A DNA stretch of 64,000 bases, taken from Xenopus tropicalis (lineage: Eukaryota > Chordata > Amphibia > Anura > Pipidae). The position numbers and the translations under genes are program-made. The stretch covers positions 98,794,829 to 98,858,828 of the forward strand of contig NC_030677.2 of assembly GCF_000004195.4 (NCBI RefSeq), in the 5' to 3' direction. Under the pieces are notes generated by a model. It was not told where the DNA came from. It ran no database searches and worked only from the letters and a program-made list of their open reading frames with translations. Positions 1 to 11,206 of this stretch are shown here, piece by piece; positions within the stretch are counted from its first letter, which is position 1; every line of letters starts with the position of its first letter.

Positions 1-473
1 AGCCCCACTGGAAGTAGTCGATATGCTTCATCAGGGGAGATTAGTCGTGGCTCCTCACAGCTCAGTGATGACTTTGACCCAGATGATGACAGCTTGCAAG
101 GTTCAGAAATAGAGGAAGAAAGGGATAGAGACTCTTATCACTCCTGTCATAGTTCTGTCAGCTGCCGCAAGGACTCGCCAAATTGGGAAGGAGAGGAGGA
201 GCCTGAAGTTTATAGTGAAGATGAGGAAGAATATCCTGACAGTAGGGGGCAGCTCTCTGACCAGGAGCTGTATGATGATGACCAGCTTGAGGAAGAAGAG
301 AAAAAAGGAAGATTAGCATATGGGCAGGAGGATTCCATCTATCAGTCATTGGAGGCTGAGGAGAAGGAACCCCTGGATATTCCATTGGAGAAGGACAGGA
401 CACCAGAAGCTGTGCCAGAGGAGGTAGTAGAGCCAACAGTACCAGCAGTCCAGTCTCCCCAAGCTGCAGACAG
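1..473 (+). CDS. unc13a: unc13a exon 1 in window (acidic region, 5' end cut)
   Basis: Reads in frame from base 1 (residues 1-157 plus two bases of the next codon) to a CAG|GTGGGT donor. The protein is Ser-rich, then strongly acidic (Asp/Glu runs at about 20-30 and 55-90), low complexity and probably disordered. This matches the poorly conserved linker between the N-terminal part and the calmodulin-binding site of Munc13-1. No start codon is present: the exon continues upstream or begins outside the window. The downstream intron (474-2893) holds a TIR repeat and a nested pair of foldback transposons. Confidence 0.85.
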
Positions 474-606
474 GTGGGTATCAAATATAATATTAATGTC
501 AAGAAGCAACATAAATTGCTAAAAAAAAATAATCCTGTATTCTACAGTTTCATTGTAAAAATAAAAATACAGGCATTAAAAATGATCCATATTAATAAGC
601 TTACTA

Positions 607-1512
607 CTTTACCTCCCAACCGTCCCGCTTTCAGCGGGACAGTCCTGATATTTATGGCACTGCCCGCTGTCCCGGATTCATTGTTAGATGTCCCGCTTCT
701 CAGCATTGCCATTTAATTGATTGCTGTGCCCGCTCTGCTCTGGGAAAAAAAGCCCACCCCCTTAACTCTTGAATCTCCCCTGCTACCTCAAGCTCACAGG
801 TTTACTTTGATGTTTAATTGTCCTGGGAGGGGCATTTGTGACAGGCAAGGGTCAACTATCGGCATTGGCGGCATCCCTCTCCCTGCTCCTGCTCACTGGG
901 TCAGGGGCTGAGGTGCGCTCTGTCTTTTATCAGGCAGAAGAGGCTGCTGTCTTTATTTGTGTGCTGGGCAGTTTCACCTTTCCACCCCTAACATATATCT
1001 CTCACTCCTGGGAATCTCTGGCAGAGCACAATAGAAGACAGAGGTATCACTGATCTGTTCAAAATATAGCAGACATTTAAAAGGGGCCCTTATAAGTTTG
1101 GGAACCTTAGGCTGGCCTTGTTAATATGGCTAGAAATTCTAATGGTACATTAATATTGTTTTGCTTTCAACTGATTAAGAATGGAAGGAAATAACATAGA
1201 TTTATGTACCATTGGAATTGGCCCTATTTTTAACTTTGGAAAATGCACAGAACTTTTGGCATGTCTGAAGTTGATTGGTAATTTTACTGGCATGTCTGGG
1301 GTTAATATGCCCTTTATCAATTTAATGTTTGAAGTTAATATGTCCTTTATTCTTTTTATTTAGCGATTATACTGGCACATCTGGGGCATGTAAAGTGGGT
1401 GTGGTATGTGGGGCGTGGTCAAAAAGCAGGCGTGGCCAAAAAAATTTGCTGCATTACCCGTGTCACATATTTTTGTCCCTCTTTCTCTTAATGAAATGTT
1501 GGGAGGTATGCT
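607..1512. repeat. Dispersed repeat with short terminal inversions
   Basis: The left end reads ACCTCCCAACCGTCCCGC and the right end, read in reverse, ATACCTCCCAACATTTC followed by AGAGGGACAAAAA. The terminal ACCTCCCAAC is inverted. Interior parts (GGCGTGG…GGCGTGGCC near 1410-1435) resemble a common frog interspersed repeat. Non-coding, within unc13a intron 1. Confidence 0.6.
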
Positions 1513-1722
1513 TTATGTAATAATACCCTTAGGTATATTTATTCTAAAAAGTTATGACCCCCCTGGCCATATATTGAAACTCTGTAGTATATATATTACG
1601 AGTTCCACTTTTCACTGTGTCTTTCATAAAAATAATGCTTCAAATTAACTTTTTTAAAACAAAAATATTTTTAAAAATCACATTGTTTTCCTTAAAAATG
1701 TAATACAAGGTACTTTGGCTAA

Positions 1723-2640
1723 GGCTGATGCCAGACGTGGCATTTTTACACTGCGTATTTTCTAATTCTCTCGGCGGCTGAAAAACGCACAATATCATCA
1801 TCCGTAGAAATAACTTAAACAGTCTCGATGGAAAACACACTATGGGGCACATTTACTAACCCACGAACGGGCCGAATGCGTCCGATTGCATTTTTTTCGT
1901 AATGATCGGTAATTTTGCGTTTTTTTCGGCGTCTTAACGATTTTTGCGTAAAAACGCAAGTTTTTCGGCGTCTTTACGATTTTTGCGTAAAAACGCGAGT
2001 TTTTCGTAGCCATTACGAAAGTTGCGCAAAGTCGCAATTTTTTCGTAGCGTTAAAACTTGCGCGAAACGTCGCGCCTTTTAAGTTTTAACGCTACGAAAA
2101 AGGCGCGACTTTGCGCGCAAGTGTTAACGCTACGAAAAAATTGCGACTTTGCGCAACTTTCGTAATGGCTACGAAAAACTCGCGTTTTTACCCAAAAATC
2201 GTAAAAAGACGCCGAAAAACTCGCGTTTTTACGCAAAAATTGTAAAGACGCCGAAAAATCGCAAAAAATACGAAAAAGTCGCAAAATGTTCGTTTCCAAT
2301 CGGAATTTTTCCAATTCGGATTCGAAATTGTGTCTTAGTAAATCAGCCCCTATGTGTAAATACGCTAGAAAACGCATTACCACGGACTTTTCATGCGTTT
2401 GCCGAAATACACCGTTATTTGCACAGCAACCTATTCCTATGTATACACAAAGGCAGCTGCCAGACCTAGCGGAAATACGCAGCGTTTTTACTATTTCGCA
2501 CTATTAGCACCATGGGAAACGGGATTTGCTACGTCATCAGTACTAGGCTGAAAAACGCCATAGTCAGGGGCTGTGTGGGTTGTGCAGCGTTTTTGGCGAA
2601 GAAAATACGCAGCGTAAAAACGCCACGTCTGCCATCAGCC
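1723..2640. mobile_element. Outer foldback MITE, TSD TAA
   Basis: Terminal inverted repeats GGCTGATGCCAGACGTGGC (left) and, reversed on the right, GGCTGATGGCAGACGTGGC, flanked by TAA at 1720-1722 and 2641-2643. A 3-bp TWA target duplication is typical of PIF/Harbinger-type elements; the family assignment is inference. A second element (1844-2350) is inserted inside. Confidence 0.8.
1844..2350. mobile_element. Inner foldback MITE copy A, TSD TAT
   Basis: 507 bp with near-complete self-complementarity. Ends are GGGGCACATTTACTAA and (reversed) GGGGCTGATTTACTAA, flanked by TAT on both sides. The body is unusually CpG-rich and repetitive (CGTAAAAACGC, TTTTTCGGCG modules). Copy B is at 24636-24983. 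The small ORFs here are by-products of the palindrome. Confidence 0.85.
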
Positions 2641-2893
2641 TAACATAAAATTTATAAACACAATCTGCCTATTTTACTAAGGAAGGATAGATTCACTTTC
2701 CCATTTGTACTTTGATGCTTATTACATTTTTTTCATGTATTATAAGCCTTTTAAGTGTTATTAATTCTTACAGTAGCTTTTATAATACTGATAGATACAG
2801 CTATGTCATGCGATTAAAAAGTAGGGTAGTTTAAGCAATTACTTTTATTTATATTTTCTAAAAGAAAGTGTGTAAATGAACTTTTTGCTACAG

Positions 2894-2978
2894 TTACAGA
2901 GAAGAAGAACCTGGAATGTCCAGGGCCAAATCTAATTGGTTAAGAGCATTCAACAAGGTGCGCCTGCAGCTGCAAGAG
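2894..2978 (+). CDS. unc13a: unc13a exon 2 (calmodulin-binding helix)
   Basis: Residues 158-186. Contains the basic amphipathic stretch [21 protein letters not shown]173 corresponds to W464 of rat Munc13-1, the calmodulin anchor. Donor GTATGT. Two acceptors 6 nt apart (AG at 2892-2893 and 2898-2899) both keep the frame; they differ by two residues, so the exon may start at 2894 or 2900. Confidence 0.92.
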
Positions 2979-3641
2979 GTATGTCAGTAAGGTAGTTTGT
3001 GTAATAATTGTACCAAAGCTGCTAACCTTGCCATAGATGCCACACCTATTTCTATACAATCAAATATATATTTTCTATATGGTTTACTTGCTATTTCAAC
3101 TTGTTTGCAACCAAACATATTTTTTCTCCTTATGTCTCAATATAATTCAGAATTTTGGGGCAGATTTGGTGTCTGCCAATTATAAAACCTGATGAAATTA
3201 TGAATTTGTAATACAGCTACACAGTGTGAGTGTTACACTGCATTTATGCATTTAATTTACATTTAATTTACATTTAATATGTTCTCATTATTTGCCCAAA
3301 TATTAAAGAAGTTAGTTGTAAAGGTTTATCTAATTTGTGTGTCCAGAATATTCCTTTAAGCATATGTTGCTCCCTAAGAATCTCACCATCCATGCCCTCT
3401 TGGGATTACTGTTCATGGATTAAAGGACAGCAAAGTAACATCATTATACATTTTAAGATATTTTTAGGCTTTATTTTTCCATGTTGACATTTTGTGTTTG
3501 TTTTTTCTTTTTTTTGCATTTCTGTTTTGCACCATGGTTGTCATTTTATGTTTTTATTTTTGTTCTTTATGTTGTTTTTTTTTTTTTACATTTTTTTGGT
3601 TACTTTTATGCTTTTGTGTCATTTTTATGTTTTTGATTTAG

Positions 3642-3733
3642 AGAGGCTCCCCCACACAGCCCCCTCCTTGCACACACTTTCTTCCCAAACATTCCTCAGT
3701 CCTGTGGGCAGGCACCCAAGATTTCGAGAGCAG
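3642..3733 (+). other. Candidate cryptic or poison exon in unc13a intron 2
   Basis: A 92-nt GC-richer block in a very T-rich intron, bounded by a T-rich acceptor (TTTTTGATTTAG) and a good donor (CAG|GTAGGT). It is open in the frame supplied by exon 2, but 92 is not a multiple of 3. Inclusion would shift exon 3 and reach a TAA early in exon 4. It is not part of the known Munc13-1 protein; this is a prediction only. Confidence 0.3.
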
Positions 3734-3970
3734 GTAGGTGAGGAATGTGTTTTCTTTCGCACTCTTTCTACCTGATCACTGTTCCAGTGGAAATATTATA
3801 ATGCTTTTTGAGTGTAGGTGGCAATAAATCATATTATATGCAAAAAACTATTTCTGTATTACTTTGTGAGATATCTGTAGCAGCCATTCAGGGAAATGCT
3901 AGGGCACAGAGCAATATTCTTTGTTTAAAGATGCATATTCTGTATTTGAAATACAGCAGAGCATGGAAAT

Positions 3971-3975
3971 GTATG

Positions 3976-4010
<35 letters not shown>
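3971..4010. repeat. (TATG)n microsatellite
   Basis: About 10 units of the tetranucleotide GTAT/TATG, in unc13a intron 2. Confidence 0.95.
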
Positions 4011-4012
<2 letters not shown>

Positions 4013-4740
4013 TGAACATTTACACATTTCTATAGTATTTCCTGTTTAGAGTAGCCATACTCAACTGCTTGATTACATAAGTGATTTTCTTTTGGCTAGA
4101 TTATGCTAGATGGCTAAATAATCGGATTAGTTATACTACATCCACACGTTAGAGAAAGTTTATAAGAGTTTATAAAAATAAGAATTTTTCAAATTATTGT
4201 CTCCATCTAATTTAGTAAAAAAAGTGTTCTCCCAGGTGTTGCATTTATCTAATATTAGAATATTAGAGACATTTATTTGAGCTAAACTGTGCATACCAGT
4301 TTTCCAGCAACCCCTTGCCAAACCAATCTGATCTCAGTACCTTCAAAGGGCTGATTATTTCTTCAGAATATTTATAGAATTTTTATATTCAAGTCACTGG
4401 CATGAAAAAAGAGCAACTGAGGAAGCAAATGTCTGAAAATGAATTGAATGGATTAATTCACAAGAGAGAAATTGATGAACATATAGCTGAATGCCTTTGG
4501 CACATCCGTATAATGGCTGGCTAATTAGCAACTCATTTAGATCTATTCTACAGCATTTGGTATAGTCTGCAGCATTACTACATTAGGCATGCAGCTTGTT
4601 GGCTTTTTACATGTTTGATTTTAAAATTGAACCTGGTTATACTGCCAGATGGAACTGAATAGCTTTTAGCTTGTGAATTTAGGAAAGGGCTTAAAAAAAC
4701 ATAGTCCATCCAAAAATAATAATAAATGTTAAAACATCAG

Positions 4741-5363
4741 AGGGCCCATTCACTAAAGTGCGTTAAAATGTGTGCTATTTATAGCATGCGGTCAAATTTT
4801 TAGTGTGTCTAATTTTTCACGACTTAACGCACGATTCACTAAAAGCATACTTGCGTTAATTTACATGCGATACTGCATGCGTTATTTTAGTCGCAAAGAC
4901 TATTTTCGTGTGGTATTTGACGGTACATGCACTAATTAATGACCCGCGTATTAAAAGTCGCTGCGTATAAATAGTCGCCGCATATAAATAGTCATGCAAA
5001 TAAACGCATTTCCCTGCAAACTGGAGGCTACATCACTCTAGGGCCAACACATACTTGAATAAATAACACTGCAAAGTCCATATTGTGTTGCCAAAAGCTC
5101 ATTAACTGTACTTTTCTATAATTACTGCCTGGCCCAAGTAGGTGTTAATTTTCGCATAGACTAATGCGATATTTAGCGCGTCTAAGTGTTCGTGAATCAT
5201 GCCTTAGTGTTATTTTGGTGCGCAAATTAACGCATGCGTTTGCACGCAAATTAACGCATGCGATGTGCGGTAATACTGTAGTGAATCGCGCGTTAATTTT
5301 CGCGTCTATTTTAATGCAAAAAAGCGTGCAATAAAAATGAACGCACTTTAGTGAATCAGCCCT
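4741..5363. mobile_element. Foldback MITE, TSD CAG
   Basis: Ends are AGGGCCCATTCACTAAAGTG and (reversed) AGGGCTGATTCACTAAAGTG, flanked by CAG at 4738-4740 and 5364-5366. The interior is rich in GCGTTAA/TTAACGC modules. It shares the 'GGGC..ATTTACTAA/ATTCACTAA' terminal style and 3-bp duplication with the 1844-2350 element, suggesting a related family. Confidence 0.82.
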
Positions 5364-5664
5364 CAGGTGTCATTTATGGTGCCATGGATTTGGTTTAAGG
5401 TGGTGGGCGTTGGAACATGTAGGAACAACAACTCCCTGGGCAGAATGGGTTACCACAGAGGATTACATCTATGCATTTGTGACTCTGTTTCTGAAAAAAG
5501 TTGATATTGTTTTGGAGGGTTTTTTTTGTTTTTAAACCTATCACACTCTGAGGCATTCTATAAGATGTGATTGTAAGGTTCAGTAACACCAAAAATTAGA
5601 CTGATGGCACATATGCCCAAAGCTGGCCATGCAAACTGTCATTTGTTTTAATGGGAACATGGAA

Positions 5665-6490
5665 AGGCCCATTTATCAACATTCTGCTTTTCGTGGTTTT
5701 AGGGTTTTTTGAAACCATGGCTAAACTCATTTCTACCAAAACCACAAATGTCTAGTCATTTATTAAAAGTGCAAATTGGAAAAGCACAAACAAATAGAGA
5801 ACGAGAACAAAAAGAACACATTTCCACAAATCTTTGTGAACTGACAATTTAAAACTCCCCCAAAAACCTCTAAAACCCCCAATTAAATAAAGATTGTTAC
5901 AATTTGCCTAGTATAACTCCCACAGATTTCTACATGACCTTAACAGCTTTTACATGGAACCGTTTTGCATTAGTGGTGTTTGTGGGTTTTACACTGAATA
6001 AATCCTGAAATTTTTTTTTTTACACAAAAAATTTAAGTTTTAGCACAAAAAACACAAATTGTAAAATGATGATGATGTTTGTTTATTGACCAAAAGGAAA
6101 GTCTGTATGATCAAGTGCAATAAATCTTGATATTGTTAACTTGGCCTAAGATAATGTTTGTTTATATCATTTAGATATAAAAATATTTTCTTTGAAATAA
6201 AAGTACAGGTTTATTTTCCTATGTGCAGCCATGTTTTATCTGTTGTCTAAACCAAGCTTCATCTAGTTTGTTACACTGTGAAGCTTAAAAAGCCCTTCAA
6301 AAGCTTGCCAGAGACGCTACAGTTGTTCTCAAAGTTCTCTCTAGTTTATCCAGTTTTTAAAGCTGAAGACTAAGGTGCAGATTTATCAAAATTCAGATTC
6401 GTGTAGTTTTAGAGGATTTTCTACCATGACTAAGCTCACAAATTGAAAAAGCATGAATGTTTCCTTATTTATTAAAAATACAACATAAAA
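5665..6490. repeat. Two related dispersed-repeat fragments
   Basis: Segments beginning near 5668 (CCCATTTATCAACATTC) and 6378 (CAGATTTATCAAAATTCAG) share the series 'TTATCA-A-ATTC…GTGGTTTTAG…TACCA…ATTTATTAAAA'. They look like diverged copies of one non-coding frog repeat. Confidence 0.5.
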
Positions 6491-7100
6491 AACTCAGATG
6501 CCAAAGTGTGCAAAAAAAAATAGACCACCAATCCTGAACTTTACATAACTGTAATAGCACAAATTACTCCCCTTTTAGATGGTGTATTTAAAGTATTGAA
6601 TGTCAGATGACAGTAGCTTATAGTGTATTATGAAGAAGTAGAATGAGAAATTTGAGGGTTAGTTTTCTGAAGAAATGTTTTATAAGATATTATATACATG
6701 AGGGATTTTATAAGCAGTTTTATAAGCAGTTGGTGAGGTGTATGGCCCTGTCAGCGGCATTCATTTTGGACTGGAGTGGGGACAGTATATGCAAAGGAAG
6801 GCCAGACAACAAAGAGCTACAGTATAATATAAGACAGAATTAGATAGTAATAATTATAATGATTATAATTTTGGTATCTTCTGTGATGAACAGTCATATA
6901 TTAGAAATATTTTGTAGTTGTAACATGGTTTACACACTGATTAGATATAAGGAATAAAGCAATGGCCAGAATCAAATGTAACTGCAAAAAAACAGTATGT
7001 ATATGGCACAATGTAAAATCACAGTGTATTATAATAACAAGCATTTCCCACTGAAATGGTTTAGGATTTTGTCTTTATTTATGTTAAACTTACTTCACAG

Positions 7101-7153
7101 GCACGAGGTGAAGGGACTGGGGAGATGTCCAAATCCCTCTGGTTTAAGGATGG
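7101..7153 (+). CDS. unc13a: unc13a exon 3
   Basis: Residues 187-203 plus a split glycine codon; encodes ARGEGTGEMSKSLWFKDG, which completes the calmodulin-binding segment. Acceptor TTCACAG, donor GTAAGT. The preceding 4.1-kb intron contains a T-rich tract with a candidate extra exon, a (TATG)n array and a 623-bp foldback element. Confidence 0.92.
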
Positions 7154-7186
7154 GTAAGTAAAATTTTTAGAGACTTCGCAGTTTAA

Positions 7187-7420
<234 letters not shown>

Positions 7421-8556
7421 TAAATAAACAGGTTTAAAATCAGTTGGAAGAAATGAGAATTATCAACAGCAACATAGTGAAGACTTGTCATATTAGTCAT
7501 ATCCAGTGAAGATTAACCAGTTTTGCTTATCTGCAACTGAAAGCATGATATAGTGTGCGAACATAGTCATCCAGCAGATGCAGATGCATACATTGCAGAT
7601 GCTGGGCATATCTATCTTGGGCAATTGCTACAATTAGGATTAAAAATAGGTTTGGTATTCTTTTTGAGGTGGTGCCAAAGGTGATTCTAATGGGCCTACA
7701 CAGAGCAAATAATATGGGGCAGATGTATCAAAACTCACCAACTTTCTATTCATCAGTATGGGATTTTTACAAGCATATATATATCAACATATTACCATTT
7801 GATAAATACACTTATAAAAATCCCATAGGAATAAATAGAAAGGGGATTTGTTTCTCTGTGACGAACAGAAAAATATTTATTTGTACCACAAAATAGTGTT
7901 TTCAGTAGTTTTATAATAGGTGTCCATAGGCATTCTGTAAAGCAGGAAGTTATAAATATAACAATTTAAAAATGTAATGTAAAATGGAGTGAAAATATAA
8001 TAACAAGCAATGTTTTATTCCTAACTGAGGAACCAGGTGGCATTAAATATGAATCAACACACCCAGTTTTGACTGTTCCTTCTTCTTTAATTGGTGAAGG
8101 TGCTTCATGCTTCCTATAGTGTTCCGATTTAATGAATGAAATATAGCTCTCTAACTGTATTATAAAAAGGGGTGCCCTAAACCACTTTAACCATTATTGT
8201 TACTTTGCCATCCCATTCATTGTTGATTACTGAATAGACATGACTGTTTTCATATACAACTAATCCTAATTGCATAGATTTCTTTGATGGAAATGTTCTA
8301 ATCATTTTGTTCCATTTAATGCTTCCTTTAATGTTCCAAGGCAATGGTAAGTAGAGGATGGCTTTGTGGCCCCTTTCCCCGCAATAAACTATGTTTATAT
8401 AAAAACTGCATAGAAATGATTCTTTTTAATTCACAAAAGAAAAGAATGTAAACTATATGGTTGCTATATAAGTTGCTATATTGTAAAATTGAGTTTCCAT
8501 AGCAACCAATCAGCAGGTAGCATTTACTGGTCCCCTTATCAAAAACAAACATCTTA

Positions 8557-9059
8557 TTAAAGGGGACCTGTCACCCTAAGAAATAATTACAAATTGTTAT
8601 TTATTGTGTTTGTCAAGCAAAATAACCTTCACTTACACCATATAAACAATATAAATCTGGTTTCCTTCAGTCGTCAGGAATTCACAATCACAGCAAGCAG
8701 GCAGCTGCCATTTTGTGGGCATTGTTATAAAGACAAGCTTTGTATAACCCCAAAATCTTGTTTCTGGGCCAGAATGGGGGACCTAATACCTATGTCCATG
8801 CACTGGCTACACAATTAGATGATGAGGAGAGAGGGGAAAAATGAGTGCTGAATGAAAAGTTTAAGTAATGCTCTGCCCTGCCTCTATGCCTAAGGCATAG
8901 AGGCAGGGCAGGCAATATATGATTGACAGCTGGGATATTTAAATGCCTTTATAATGGGTATAGATGTGTTAATAACAAAAGGAATTTGGGTTTCATGTTT
9001 AATTTTAAAAGGACTTTTATTATACAGCTTTTTATGCTTGGGTGACAGGTCCACTTTAA
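8557..9059. mobile_element. TTAA-flanked inverted-repeat element
   Basis: Ends AGGGGACCTGTCACCC and (reversed) AGTGGACCTGTCACCC, each bordered by TTAA (8557-8560, 9056-9059). TTAA duplication with AAAGG-type ends fits the abundant Xenopus T2/piggyBac/Kolobok-like MITEs; the exact family is not determined. A perfect 18-bp hairpin lies inside at 8874-8910. Confidence 0.8.
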
Positions 9060-9084
9060 TGGGTTTTTGGGCAAATGTAGCAAG

Positions 9085-9530
9085 TGTTCTGGCAAACTGA
9101 CATTTCTTAAAAAAAAATAATTTTTTGCATAATGAAAGAAAACATAATTCTAAGCAACTTTCCAATATGAAATAATTAAAAATTTGTAGCGCTTTAAACA
9201 TTATTTGTAAATGTAATTGCTATTGAAAGCAGCATTTGCTGAACTTCTGGTTGTAACATTTTAAACAATGTTGCAAAGGTCTTGCTTCTCCAGCAAGTCA
9301 AGTCTGTAAGTCTGCTGCCTTGTGTTACATTGTTGCAACAGTCAGAGCCACCAGGGCAGAGAATAGAAAAGGACAGGCAAACACTGCTTCTAATAGCAAT
9401 TTATATATACAAATAACTCAACAACCATTACAAACTTGTAATAAATGTATATTACAAAGCTGCTTAGAATTTTGGTTTCTTTTATTAGGCAAAAAATTAT
9501 ATTTTGCATTGCCTTGTCCTTTAAAAAAGA
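9085..9530. repeat. Dispersed repeat fragment
   Basis: The stretch 9240-9400 (CTCCAGCAAGTCA…TGCTGCCTTGTGTTACATTG…CAGTCA-AGCCACCAGG) recurs near 60130-60200. The stretch 9105-9175 (TTTTTTGCATAATGAAAG…ATTCTAAGCAACTTT) recurs near 34735-34790. These are shared non-coding repeat sequences. Confidence 0.6.
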
Positions 9531-10250
9531 GCCTGGACATAAAGCACCACATATGATGCTATCTTACAAATAGTGATTAATCATCATCATTGGGTACGTG
9601 CCATCCCTCTTGCACCTTTTTTTTCTTGTTTAAGCCATACCTTGTATAAGCAGGGAGGACAGAAAGTAATCTGAGGTACTAGAAGCTCTGACATTTACAT
9701 ATACAGACATATATTATAGTTGTGCAAAATAATAAACATACCAGAGGATATTGAGAGATTGCTGCATTAGATAGGGGCGGTAGGAGTTTTTTTTTTTGCA
9801 GTTGTTTTAAAATGTAGCTAAATGCAGCTGGGCATGCAATAGAGCAGGGCCTAATAACAGTGGGATATGATCTGCAATAAAGGTCCTCTGCACTCACCCA
9901 TTATCAACATTCTAAGGACACAAGACATTCCATGCATCAAGCCACCAAAAAAATACCCTCCTCTTTAAACAAAACATGGATTGTTTGTCAATATATTGCA
10001 ATATAGGCCAGCTACGTCAAAGTCATCCCCAGTCTGGCCAGTACTACAATCACTTTCGTCTGATTCATTAAGAATTCCACTGCTTCATTATACATATTAC
10101 ACAGAGACTATGTTTTACCTGCAGCTTGCTTTCAAGTTTAAAATTCCTAAATAGTTGGCCTTTTATTGGCTCTACTGGGATCACCTGACTGTAGCTGGGA
10201 AGGGTGGGAGCTGCAACAAGGAGCTGGCCACTGCTACTGTATTTATTATA

Positions 10251-10384
10251 GCAAAAGAGGGAAAGTTGTGCTCACCACTACATTTTAAACCTTTAGGAGG
10301 GGGTGAATTTTGTGGTCACACTCTCATCGGACCCCCCTTTAAAGGTTTAACATTTAGCAGTGAACACAACTTTTCCTTTTTTGC
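10251..10384. repeat. Foldback repeat with ~54-bp arms
   Basis: The left arm from 10251 (GCAAAAGAGGGAAAGTTGTG) pairs with the right arm ending 10384 (reversed GCAAAAAAGGAAAAGTTGTG), continuing through AACCTTTA-AGGGGG, with a loop of about 25 nt. It lies 320 bp upstream of unc13a exon 5. Confidence 0.85.
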
Positions 10385-10704
10385 ATTTCACATGCAATTC
10401 ATGTCTTCAAGTGAAAAATGACCAACATTTTGCACAACAAAAAGGTGGAAAGTCTTATTCCTAACAGATCACTTTATTAGGAAGAAATTACAAAAAAACA
10501 ACATAGTTTGATATCATTATGCTCTTGAATAGTATTTTTCTTTTAAAAACTAGAAATTGCCGTATAGGTATATTCATGTTGCCCATGACCTAGTAAAAAA
10601 AACTCCCCTGTTGGCAAATATTTCAGTTGATACGTTACTTATTGTATTTATATGTCTAGTATCCATGCCTTATTGGTTCCAATCTCTCATTCATCTCACC
10701 TTAG

Positions 10705-10776
10705 TCACTGGTTCAGTCACGGAAGGCTGGGATTACTTCTGCTCTTGCAACAAGCACCTTAAACAATGAAGAGCTA
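10705..10776 (+). CDS. unc13a: unc13a exon 5
   Basis: Residues 231-254, encoding SLVQSRKAGITSALATSTLN followed by NEEL, matching the conserved segment just before C1. Exactly 72 nt and symmetric (phase 0 at both ends), so it could be skipped without a frameshift. Acceptor CACCTTAG, donor GTAAGT. Confidence 0.92.
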
Positions 10777-10867
10777 GTAAGTACATTAATAATATGCCAC
10801 ACTATGAAACTAATGCTTACGTAAAGCTAATGCTAAATAATAGTAAAGGTAAGGTATTGTACAATAA

Positions 10868-11119
<252 letters not shown>

Positions 11120-11206
11120 TAGACAGCTGTGCATGCTGGTTTTCACTAATTTGTATGCTTCTCTGCATGATTAGTTTCCTATTCATTTTATGAAATAACT
11201 TACAAA

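Noticed and set aside
2051..2383. Open reading frame of about 110 residues on the minus strand
   Set aside because: Lies inside the foldback MITE; the protein is low-complexity repetition of its CpG modules and a similar frame appears in the second copy.
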